From Benincasa hispida (lineage: Eukaryota > Streptophyta > Magnoliopsida > Cucurbitales > Cucurbitaceae), in contig NC_052359.1 in the NCBI RefSeq assembly GCF_009727055.1, forward strand, positions 25,848,365-25,912,364: a DNA stretch of 64,000 bases. The letters run 5' to 3'. The position numbers and the translations under genes are program-made. Position 1 is the stretch's first letter. Every line of letters begins with the position of its first letter. Positions 1 through 9,973 of this stretch are shown in pieces. A model generated the notes under the pieces. That model had not been told where the DNA came from, did no database searches, and saw nothing but the letters and a program-made list of their open reading frames with translations.

Positions 1-719
1 TGAGAAGGTATCTGAGCTGAAGTACCTAATGTGTGAGGGTCTTAGTGTGGCCACAGGTGAATAGAGTCAAAGATTGAGCAAAAGGGTTCTCTCTGGACTT
101 GTGCTTAGTGTTGGGATTGTTTTACCCACAGTAAGGTACGTTGGATTGAGAAATGATTTTACTGTTTTATGATTAAAACAGCTTTATATGTTTTACGCTT
201 GGAAAATGTTTATGCTGCAGTACAAGTACTGTAAAAGTTTATGTTTCAGTTAAAAACTCATTACTGAAATCATGCATGATAATTTACTATGTTTTCTCGG
301 TCACTCACTGGGCGTAAGCTCACCTTGCTTTCAAATGTTTTGTTTTCCCCCCCATAAGTAGCGGTCAAATCCTCTGAAGATAGCTTTGCATATGCTCTAC
401 CACTAAAGGACCAAAGGACTTGTAACCATTTGCTAAGTGGTTACTGTTAATATTGTACACATGTTACTATTGTTCATATAGGGACTAGGGTTTGTGGGTT
501 TTGGGACTTTTAAATCTAGTGTTGTAATGACTCTAATCATATTATGTTTCTAAGTTAATAAATTATGGGCCTAAAGACGTCCCATTGCATATGAATTATA
601 ATTTGTATCAAAGTTATTCCGCAAGAATTATTAGGCAGTAAGTGTCAGCCCAAGGGTTGGTAACTACTGCAGTCACGCCTTTCTCTAGGCTAAGAAGGTG
701 GTTTTGGCGGGGTGTGACA
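1..719 (+). mobile_element. Gypsy-type LTR, 3' portion (starts before window)
   Basis: The stretch has the texture of a plant Ty3/Gypsy LTR and ends in GGGGTGTGACA, the usual LTR terminus of this group. It contains a run of C near 348-355. No tRNA primer binding site follows the end at 719, so it is either the 3' LTR of an element lying outside the window or a solo LTR. It abuts a gag fragment on the opposite strand, which suggests insertion into that older element. The family is uncertain because no coding part is present. Confidence 0.5.
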
Positions 720-1343
720 ATAAAATTCATTATTGTAGTCATTTAGTTTTGTAATGAAACAATAGCACCGTTGTTTGTGTCAGAATATTTAAGTCTCAAT
801 CTCTGGTCTCTCTCCCTTCAGTCTTCATGGTTCTTGGAGATGCGGTCCAGGATATTTTCGCCTCATCGTAAGTTTTGTCAAGCAGACCACCAACGGCTGT
901 CACGTTGGCAGCAGTCTACGAAGCGGGATTCAAACCGTGATAGAAAATCCCGGACCAACCTTTTAAACCTCGCCCAAGCATCACTGATCGATTCGTCCAT
1001 ATCTTGTTCAAAATTAGTAATAAGCTTTCATCGTCTTGCATTCTCAGTAGGTGGATAATACTTTTTCATGAATTTCTCCACTACCTGCTCCCAAGAAGTA
1101 ATCTCTCCTGGTTCGAGTGAATAAACGCATTTTCTAGCTTGATCACAAAGAGAAAATGGGAACAACGTTAGTCGAACTTCTTCAACAAAGATGTTCGAGA
1201 ACACAAAAGCATTGCAGATTTCAATAAAACTTCGGAGGTGGGCGTGTGGGTCCTCGCCACGCCTTATTGTTGATACATGCGTTAGACTCAATTCATGCAC
1301 TACCACTTCTAGATATGCGTTATTAATGGATGCTCTTGTAGTA
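720..1343 (-). pseudogene. Ty3/Gypsy gag fragment (Athila/Tat-like)
   Basis: Translated on the minus strand, this gives a Retrotrans_gag-type segment. It includes GEDPHAHLRSFIEICNAF, then VRLTLFPFSLCDQARK, then SLEPGEITSWEQVVEKF and KKYYPPTENARR. Below 1028 the reading continues in another frame with DESISDAWARFKRLVRD and then RISKNHEDW, so frameshifts and small deletions are present. The open frame extends upstream into 1344-1468, but that N-terminal part is LTR sequence read through and is not gag. The fragment lies between a Gypsy LTR end (1-719) and an Athila-like 3' LTR (1344-3055). It is probably an old internal region into which both were inserted. Gag would form the virus-like particle of the retrotransposon; this copy cannot be functional. 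Confidence 0.8.
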
Positions 1344-3055
1344 TGTTGTGCGTTGTCACAAGTTTCCTTGCATTGGAACCAAGTATAATTCCACTGCAAG
1401 TTTCTCGGTGTGATCCGAGGTCGAACACAAGGACTGTTTGAGGTTATTGTGTTATGTTTATGATACATGCGACCAGGTTTTTCAATTTAATAAAAGTGTT
1501 TATGTACTAACATAGTAATATAAAGTTGTGATAAAGTTAAGGAAAACAATAAAAATGCGATAATAAACATAAAATGCACTAACCTAAGCTAAGATGGCAC
1601 AAGATACAGGTGACATGATATAAAATATTGAGGGCAAGGCTGCTTGTGAAGATTATACACAGATCATGTGATACGATGGCAAGTTTTATGTATGAAGCAG
1701 GAAAAGGAATATAACTAATATAAACATCGCAAGTTCCTTAATTGCGTTAAAGTTATAAGTACGGTTCCGCTTTTTCCTAAGCATACACCTTTTAGTGATC
1801 AACCGCGTTCCCATATGTTTGTGGTGAAACAGAGACGGACGTAATGAAATCAAGGTTGCTTCCATTCCTGGAAGTACTACTCACTAGTTAACGCATTCTT
1901 CTGACGTTCTCTCGATAGATCAAAATGACATCTTCACTTCTGCTCTCACAGGTGAAGATGCCGTCTAGCATGCCATAGCTAAATGCCATTATCTCTCTAA
2001 CATAGATTAAGTACTCGTTTAATTCATATTAACTACCCGAGGATTAAGAACAGTTCATGAAGAAAACGATAAACGGAGGAACGGAAATAGACAGAGAAGT
2101 GGTAATGAAAATGATTGAGACATTCAATATATCTATTTAGCGTCTGATACATGGTGTGTAAATTAAGAGCTAAAGAAGATGAGATACAATGATGAAAAGA
2201 GATAGAAACAAATACAAACAAGTGCCAATGTCTCGGCACCAATTTGGATGGAGATTTGCTTGCCAGAATGGATGGACCGTGTGGAAGGATGACCTTCCCT
2301 CTCAAGCTTGCTCAACCGATAGCAGGGATCTGAGTATAGAGCTTCGCGACAGGGATCTGGTAGATTAACACTGAGACTCACCTCTCGGCCTTGTCTTTTC
2401 TTCTTCACGGATTTCTTCAGTTTAACACTCAGCTCGACCTTTTTCTCAATATAATAGTAGCAATTAGCCCCGTATCCAGTAGCATCCTTTTATGTGAATT
2501 CTATGGGGTATTTATAGGTGAAGATCTTTGACTCTGGCCTTGTGGTCCTGACTTGTTGTTATGGAAATTCCAAAGATGGAGGGATATTATTCCTTCTGTT
2601 ATGCAATCAGACCGTCAAATCTGCACAACCGTTAGGCGTACACATGGCACAATCCTCCGCATTTGTGTTGCTCAACTGCATCTTTCAATCGGGTGTTCGC
2701 ATGCTGTATTATTTTTATTACCGCATGCGGTTGAAAGTCAACTCTTGATCGACTGTTGCATTGCACCGTCATTGCATTAATTGTCTTTTCATTGTTGATT
2801 GATGGGCGCAATATGCCAGAGATGCGTTTCAGTTTATCTTAAGCCTTAATCGCAAGCGGTGACTTAGTTTCCTACAAAACAGAGTAGAAATCTCCTCTTC
2901 TTCCATCTTAATGATGTTAGTGGGTGTTAATTGTGATAATTCAGAATTATTGTATTTCTAAGCTAATTTTCATACAATTGGCGCATATCTATTCTCTTTT
3001 GGCCGTCATATCTAGATAAGGCAATATAAATAACTTGTATTTCTACAAGTTATCA
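1344..3055 (-). mobile_element. Athila-like 3' LTR, family A (1712 bp)
   Basis: On the minus strand the LTR begins TGATAAC at 3055, directly after a polypurine tract, and ends CGCACAACA at 1344. Its length matches three other family copies in this window: 14865-16556, 29045-30700 and 58709-60388. The segment near the end, around 1385-1430, shares the phrase GTGTTCGACCTCGGAT with the 14865-16556 copy. This is the 3' LTR of the element whose internal 3' half lies at 3056-6755. The flank beyond 1344 is a gag of another element, and no primer binding site is seen there. Confidence 0.75.
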
Positions 3056-3068
3056 CACCCCCAAATTT
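3056..3068 (-). other. Polypurine tract of Athila-like element
   Basis: The minus strand reads AAATTTGGGGGTG immediately before the LTR start TGATAAC. The same 13 bases occur at 29032-29044 before a plus-strand LTR of the same family, each preceded by a CTTGAGGACAA phrase. Such a tract primes plus-strand DNA synthesis during reverse transcription. Confidence 0.85.
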
Positions 3069-4246
3069 AGATATGGTTGTCCTCAAGCATATCTTCTACT
3101 GAGGCAATAAAGCTCAATTCCTATCCTATATTTATGCGTCAATTGGTTGCTCTGAATGTTACACTTAGGCACATTCCTTGACATCGCAGTTTCTTCCTAT
3201 CCTTGCTAATTCTCAAGCCCTACTTTATTCTTCTATATAACAAAATTCTGCTCAAAGATACTTTTCTAGTTTTTTTTTCAAAATAGAATGTTTATCTCTT
3301 CTTGTCAAAACACTTGATATATCTACATACAATGGTCAAAACTTTTGTGTCATTTACTAGAGACAGTTGGTCATGGTTACACTCTTCATTTTGGCCTGTC
3401 CCCATGGGTGTCATGCGAACATCCAACTACGGTTGTGTGCCAATCTCAACTTTAACTCATGATATTCAGAGGAGTTGTCTCTTGCATTCTTTTATTATAT
3501 GTTTTTTTTTCTTTTATACCTTGTTGATCTTGGAAACCCACATTCATTTTGGCTTGCTCCTACGGGTGTCGTACAAACATCCAACTACAAGCAGGCTCTT
3601 TTCACAACTAGACTCTTATCATGTTGGGAACATTTTTTCCCTTGCGCTGACATTGGAGTTTTGCATAAATGTTTTTTTTTTTAATTCTTTTTCTTTTTTT
3701 TAAAACAGAAAATGAACGCATTTTTTTAAATACTTCATATTCTTGATCTTATCTGCTCAGACGTTCACCACCCCCAAATTTAAAGATAACCAAGGTCTTC
3801 ATTGCGTTGTTTGGATAGACTAGACAAACACTTAGAAGAAAATTTTCAAAAAGAAGGTTTGAGCAGAACTTTGAAAGATCTTTATAAAGTACAACTAAAT
3901 TAATAATTAACTAAGTGTTAGTCAGAATTTACAAAGTATAGGAAATGTTTCTAAGTATAAACATATATTACATCATAGCAAAGCAGTGAAGAACACAAAA
4001 GTAAAAGATTCAGAACATTGCAAATATTGACAAAGGATGATAAGAAGAAATGCACAGGCAAAAAGTGGAGTGAATATGTACTCATTATATTGAATATTAA
4101 CAAAGTATATAAATAATTACAAATTAACGCAATACAAAATTTTGTGCCTGTACAAGAATCAAAGAATAAATTAACTCATAAAAGAATAAATGAATTGAAA
4201 AGAATACATAATGGTCGCATAGATGAAAGAAAAATATATTGGAGGA
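3069..4246 (-). other. 3' untranslated internal region of Athila-like element, with a doubled motif
   Basis: This is non-coding sequence between the envelope-like ORF and the polypurine tract. Two copies of a motif of about 45 bp lie at 3385-3430 and 3543-3588. Read on the minus strand the core is AGTTGGATGTTCGCATGACA. The same motif pair occurs at 28524-28570 and 28660-28706, in the same orientation relative to the PPT of the other family copy. Poly-T runs at 3508-3516 and 3672-3710 are simple sequence. No gene is seen. Confidence 0.7.
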
Positions 4247-6755
4247 TTATTGCTGAGGGGCTGGCGGGTCTGGAGGAGGATTTTGAGGTGGTGCTGGAGA
4301 AGCTTCTTCAAAATTTAAGTGTTGCTGGAAATGTGGAGGTACCATTGGACCATGAAGATATGCGGTGAGAAAGTTGAAGTACTCTTGATTACGCTCCGCA
4401 ATCAGTCTCTGGTTCATATGGACCTTATAAATGTTGCGCTGCATGTTGATCAGTGTCTCTCTTGATGTGGCAGCACTGCATAGAATATCATCAATCTGCT
4501 CCATTACCACTTCAAATCTTTGGTTGAAAAAGTGTTGTTGTTGAGAGAAAAGTTGTTGCTGTTGAGAGAAGAGGGATCTCATTTCTGTTAACTCAGCCAC
4601 CATGGAGGTGATGGAGGGTTGTGCCTGCGATGTCTCGCCAGCATCGTTTTGGGGTTGGGCAGAGGTGCCTTCACCGAAATCGTGTGGGTCATCAACTTGC
4701 GGCAGTGAAATGGGGGTTTACGGTGATGTGTGTTGGTGAAGGTGAGGCTCTGGGTAAACAGGTGAGGAGGTTGGGACAAGGAGAAGATTGGTAAAATGTT
4801 CATGCAATGGAGAAAAAGGTTGTGCGGGTGGGCTAGGAGGACTTGGAGGGTGAATGACTAAGGGAAGAGGGTCCATAGGTTCTGGATCTTGCGCTGGCGA
4901 CTCTTGAACCCTTTCTTTTCTTTTATCTTCTCTACATTGTCTTTTTGGCCTGGGCCCTTGTGGCACATTCAAATCGATCGTGGGCCTCTTTGCTGGCAGC
5001 TCGGGCCAGCGTGGGGAGTCTTTGAGGAGCAGCCTCAAGATTTTTATGTTGATGAGCCCGTGGACTTCTGGCATGGGCTCCTCATCAATGCTTATGCCCA
5101 TAGACAAACATAGACTTGAAACGATCCACAGGAAGAAGTACTGCCCTCGGATATGCCCCACCAATGATCTGATCTGCCTTAGCGATCAACTGCCCTACGT
5201 CGATAGGAATGTCGCGTGCGATGCAGCGTGCGGCCATGACCCGATCCCTTGATATAGTTCTGTCATGTGTTGTTGGGATTAACCGTTTTTTGACCAGGTA
5301 AACCCAGAGCCTTCCCTCCGGAAGCAAGGACTTGGACTCCAGGGTGAGGATGCCTTTAAGCGAAACAGACCACTTCGTGCCCGGTTGTGTTAATACCCTC
5401 AACGCATCTTCCATCTGTTGCTCCGTGGGATCATCAATAATCTTGTTCCCTGGTGCATCAGGGTTGTCCTTCATCTGATATATTTCGTTGATGTCCCTTG
5501 CATTGAAGGATACTGTTTCTCTTTTAAAGGTTACCGCATCCCTGTTTCCATGTAGACGCCCGCGATAGATGTCCCGCACCACCTGAGGCACAATGATGGA
5601 TGGGCATTGGCAGAATGTGTCCCACCCATGTTCCACAATCACGCTCGTGATGAGGTCAGGTAGTGGTGTCGGCGCAGGATAGAAGTCCATCTCAATTAAC
5701 ATGTCATCATTCTCCTTTCTTTTTTATGAACGCTTCCTGGCCGATGCGGGCTCACTACTCTCCATAATTGCCTTGTCTTTTTCCTTATTCAACGCAAGGT
5801 GGGCTTCCTGTCTTTGTTTCTTCTCCCACTCTTTGCGTTTTTCCTTCTTCTCACGTTCTGCGAGTTCTTTGCCCTTTTTCTTCATTAAACGTCGCATATT
5901 AGCTTCGCGTTTTTTCTCCTTCTCTTCCAACAATGTCCTCTCCTCTTCCTCCTTTTTCCTTCTCTCTTCTTCTTCTTCTTCTTGTTCTTCCCTCTCAAAT
6001 TCTTCTTTAAATTGCTCAGAGGCCAGCAACAGACGTTGTTCCTCCTCGCGCCTCTGTATCCCTTCAAGTCTTCCAAGTCATTATCGCTTCGCATTTCTTT
6101 GAACTCCAATCTTCTTCTTCTATTTCTTTTTGCGATGATGAGCTTTCCCCTCTCCATCTTTTCTTGCTTCTCTTCCTCTTCTTTTCTTTTTCTTTCTTTT
6201 TCTTCCATTACGATAATTAATCTTTGTGGGTCAATAGTGGACCCTTGCAGCGCATTCTCTCTGCGATGCCGCATCAGGGGGTTCCTTCTGCTTCTTCTCT
6301 TTCATCGGCTGCAAACATTTACGTTGTTTCGGGTTGCGCTGATTCCATCAACTGTGTCGTTTCCCCCTTATCCTCCCTCATGGAGGTTGATTCTCCATCC
6401 TTCTGCGAGCTCACACCCCTCTGCTTTTCTTCTTCTACTCTTTTTAGACGCCTCTCTTCACACCGACGCATTTTCTTTTCTTCCTTCTCCTTCTTTATTC
6501 TTTCCTTATTTGCTTCCTCATCTTCATCATCATCCTTTTTCTCTATGTTCTAGATTCAGCCTCTTCAGCCTTCCTTCCTTTGTTTTTCTTCTTCTTCTTT
6601 TTCTTCTCAGCCACTTCTGGTTGCCCCTCCCCTGCTACCTCCCCTAACACAACGTCAGTGGTTTCCAACACAACTTCAGCCTCCTTGGCCTCCTCCACCG
6701 CAATCTCTTCTTCCGCAATTCTGGGAGGTCCGTCATGATCAGTTTTCACTGTCAA
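4247..6755 (-). pseudogene. Envelope-like / additional ORF of Athila-type retrotransposon, degenerate
   Basis: Read on the minus strand, three zones follow one another. From 6755 to about 5724 comes a very Lys/Glu-rich, probably coiled-coil stretch with phrases such as EEEEERRKKEEEERTLLEE. From 5702 to 5085 comes a 205-residue open segment resembling the plant domain annotated as putative plant transposon protein, with features such as VVRDIYRGRLHG, TVSFNARDINEIYQM and EGRLWVYLVKKRLIPTTHDR. From about 5164 to 4247 comes a Pro-rich and then Gln-rich tail with QQQQLFSQQQHFF. The reading frame changes near 5085-5164 and stops occur near 5705, 4718 and 4600, so the gene is broken. Its place, between pol (absent here) and the 3' UTR plus PPT, is where Athila/Calypso elements carry their envelope-like ORF. 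The function of that ORF is not established. Confidence 0.7.
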
Positions 6756-6774
6756 TGGAGGAGCTATAATTTAG

Positions 6775-7150
6775 AGAAGCATTAAAAAGACTTGTATCAC
6801 TGACTCCACGATGGAAGTAGAATACATAGCTGCATGTGAAGCTACTAAAGAAGCAGTATGGCTATGCAAATTCTTGGCTGAATTAGAAGTAGTTCTAGAT
6901 ATGCACCTACCCATCACATTATATTGTGACAATAATGGTGTCGTTGCCAACTCAAAAGAACAAAAGAGTCACAAACGTAAAAAACATATTGAGAGAAAGT
7001 ACCATCTCATAGAGAGATAGTACACTGGAGAGACGTGATCGCCACGAAGATAGCTTCTGAACACAACCTTGATGATCCATTTATGAAGGCCTTCTCGGCT
7101 AAAGTGTTCGAGGGCCACCTGGTTGGACTAGGGCTCCGAGCAATATAATC
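6775..7150 (+). pseudogene. Ty1/Copia RNase H C-terminal fragment
   Basis: The plus strand encodes the end of a Copia RNase H domain: DSTMEVEYIAACEATKEAVW, then LPITLYCDNNGV and KKHIERKYHLI. After a stop at 7018 a second frame continues with phrases such as KAFSAKVFEGH. The fragment begins abruptly at about 6775, right after the Athila envelope-like ORF, so the rest of pol is gone. A Copia-type PPT and LTR follow, making this the 3' end of an otherwise lost element. Confidence 0.85.
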
Positions 7151-7265
7151 TAGGGTAAGTGGGAGAATATCTATGGTATTATAGATGCCCTATTTATTTT
7201 ATTTTTTCCTCTATGTTTCTCAACATTGTATATATTTGTATATTCATTCTAACTGGAGTTTTAGC

Positions 7266-7278
7266 CCAAGTGGGAGAT
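7266..7278 (+). other. Copia polypurine tract
   Basis: CCAAGTGGGAGAT stands immediately before the LTR start TGTTGGGAATG. The AAGTGGGAGATTG arrangement is the usual Copia PPT and LTR junction and recurs at 50761-50774. Confidence 0.85.
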
Positions 7279-8426
7279 TGTTGGGAATGTTTCAGAACTC
7301 GCAGTTCATAAAATTCATGTTAAACATTCTATTTATCAATAAAATATTAGTGAGTATCTTATTCGATAAAGTTATTGATAATTGCAATCTATTATGAAAA
7401 TCTAATAAACATATATAACGATCTGCGAATGATTGACTTACTGATTATGGTTTACATGGACAAAAATACATCTACAGTAAGAAGAGTGCAATTATCGAGC
7501 TATAGTGGTATGTCTTAATGGTTAATGAAAAGTAATTAATTCGGTTTAAAGAGTTTAACCAACTGGTTACAAATTGTTGGAGCTCATGATTTGTAGGTTC
7601 AATAGGTCCGTCTACTAGCTCATAAATTGGAATAATGAATTTTAAATTTAGGGTTATGAATTTGAAATATTCAAATTCAGTTTTAGGGTTTTGTTGTCTT
7701 TAATTGATTGTATACGATGCAACTAAAACATTTAATTTAGTCAAAATTAAAACGAGATTGGAGAATCAATCAACAGTTAAATTATATTTTAAATATTGAT
7801 TATATGAATTTGAATCATATTGGTGGAATTGATGTTTTATTAATTTAATATTAAGATATAAAATTAATTATATAAAACTAAAATTTAAATAACATAGTTT
7901 TATTTAAATGAAAAATCAATTTTGAAATTGGTTTTGAGTAAGTGGGTTTTTTTCAAAAATTGGAAAAACCCACTAACATCATCTATGGGTGTTTTATCAC
8001 CATAAACCACCATGAGTTCTTCAATTAATGCTAAGTAGGAGTTGCCCTATATGCAACCATGTTCTGATGCATGAAATCAGACTATATAATGAAGTTTCAT
8101 GCATGAAATTTGGGAGGACATTGAGTTCTTTATCAAAATTGCTGAAAAACTGAAACCCTACTAACACCATCTTTAGTTCATCTTCAATTCAGCTTGATTA
8201 GAGTGTTTCCATCACACATTCCTTCTTGAGCATAATTGAGTAGATCTTGTTCCAGCTCAAACTTGTGGAGATTCTACTGAAATCGTGAAGAGAACTACAA
8301 AGGTATTGTCATGTTCAAATCCTCTTTCGAAAACCTCATGAGTAGCATGTTTAAAACTCAAATCAAATGTAGTTTAAGTACTTATTGATTCTGAATTATT
8401 ATGTTGCATGTTATATTACTCCTTCA
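7279..8426 (+). mobile_element. Copia 3' LTR (about 1.15 kb)
   Basis: It starts TGTTGGGAATG after the PPT. The sequence is AT-rich, with phrases shared with other Copia LTRs in the window, such as GAGCTCATGATTTGTAGGTTCA near 7580 (compare about 33268 and 57061). The end is set at CCTTCA (8426) by analogy with the LTR ending at 52984. The exact end is uncertain by some tens of bases. Confidence 0.6.
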
Positions 8427-8632
8427 ATTACTCAGTTGACTTGAGATTGTGTAAACTTTATATCTGTTGTAATAAAATAAGTTTAGCCAAGAGTCATTAT
8501 ATTTACTTGGTTGAGTGGTTAAGTTAAAGCTAGTAGAGCTTAGTCGGCCAGTAGGTATCACGAAATGATGATATCTGTCATCCTCATGTCTTCTTTTGAG
8601 TTCGAGAGGTGAACATAGGAGGGGGTGTGACA
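8427..8632 (+). mobile_element. Possible Gypsy LTR tail
   Basis: A short stretch ends in GGGGGTGTGACA, the same type of terminus as at 719. No start, coding part or target duplication is visible, so this rests on the terminus and texture only. Confidence 0.3.
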
Positions 8633-9973
8633 ATAATTGTAGAGTGCCCATTTATAGGGGTGGCCAAAGGAAAAGTAACCCTAGGTCTCAAAACCAATAA
8701 ATTTTTACCTTTTACTGATGTCATCACCCTATAAAATTACCACTTTAACCCTTCTTCCTTCTTTCTTTTACGGCCTTCTTTCTTTTTTCGTTTGTTTGCA
8801 TTTCTTCCTCTTCTTTATTCCTTTTTTTTTTTTTTTGTGTTTCCTTTTCCATCTTTTTGCGTTTTTCTTTTGTGTTCTTCTAACTTTTGTTTTGTTTTGT
8901 TTTCTTTTTTGTGTTTCTTCTTCCAGTCTTTTACTCTTACCGCTTAACCACTTTGCTGGAATTTCCACAACTGCCCTCTTTTCTAGCAATTTTCTTCTAT
9001 TTATGCAGCCACCTTCTTCTTCTTTTCGACTTAAAGATGTAAGTTGGACCGTGGGTCAGAACGAGAGAAAGAAGCGAGAGTGTGACCAATAAACAAGAGG
9101 CAAAAGCAAGAACGAGACCAAAGAACGGGTGGAATAAGCAATAGCAAATATTCGAATGATGGGAAAAATTCGAAGAAAACACTACAAAATTGATGAGAAG
9201 AAGCTAGAGGAATAAGCGAGATGAAGAAGTTAGAGTAAGAAGTGAGAAGAAAATTTTAAACGAAGGAAAAGAATCAAGGAAATAGTTGCATTTGCATGTA
9301 TGATAATGAACGAGAGATAGAATGAGTGGAAGGAATGACAAAATGAAGAAACAAGATTTCGTTTGAATGCCAGGTTCTCGTATGTGGTTTGAAGACAAGA
9401 TGATACTTTCACACGTGACTGACATAAGTAGAAGGTCATTTTTCAAACAAATTTGAATCATTAGCTAAACTTCATATAGGCACCTAAAAAGAGGCCTCCC
9501 ATACAAAAACTCGTTGCAGAAAGTATGTATTTCGATATATGGTTCCTACACTTGTTGAAGGTATAGTTGACGTCGAGCTCTCAGTCGGTATCACTTCCAC
9601 TTATAAATTGTTACTGAAAATTAATTTATGGCCATGCACTATCTTAAGATATCATATATAGGAGTTTGAATTCTAACATAATCGTAGCAAAACACGGAAA
9701 TGAAATCTCAAGTTGATAAGAAATCAATCGTTTAACTTCATGAAATGCGATATATAAAAACATAAAGATATATATTTTTGAATCCAAAAGAAAAAAGGGC
9801 CAAACAAAAACCAATCCAATCACAAATCCACCTTTAACTTTTTGTTTTGCATGGCCCAGCCCAGCTTCTCGAGTACATCCTCATATATATATATATATGT
9901 AAGTATGAAACACACACCAACGTTTTAAAATATATATATATATCCCATAAATATATCTTAATTCCATCACCAC
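8633..9973. other. Gene-free downstream flank of the XTH gene
   Basis: No gene is recognised. 8750-8940 is a polypyrimidine-rich stretch (TTC/TTT-rich) whose long open frames are low complexity. 9885-9897 is a short TA microsatellite. The 3' UTR of the minus-strand XTH gene must lie just below 9974, but no clear poly(A) signal could be chosen. Confidence 0.5.

Noticed and set aside
1028..1468. Single 146-residue gag protein
   Set aside because: The first 40-50 residues come from LTR sequence, and only the part below 1344 is gag.
1344..3055. LTR shared by two tandem elements (internal sequence on both sides)
   Set aside because: The gag beyond 1344 starts in the middle of its coding region without PBS or leader, so insertion of the Athila-like element into another gag explains it better.
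5701..6647. Plus-strand Ser/Phe-rich open frames
   Set aside because: They are the opposite strand of the Lys/Glu-rich envelope-like ORF, and their composition is pure TTC/CTT.
8718..9092. Phe/Leu-rich 124-residue open frame
   Set aside because: It is low-complexity polypyrimidine DNA with no domain and no gene context.
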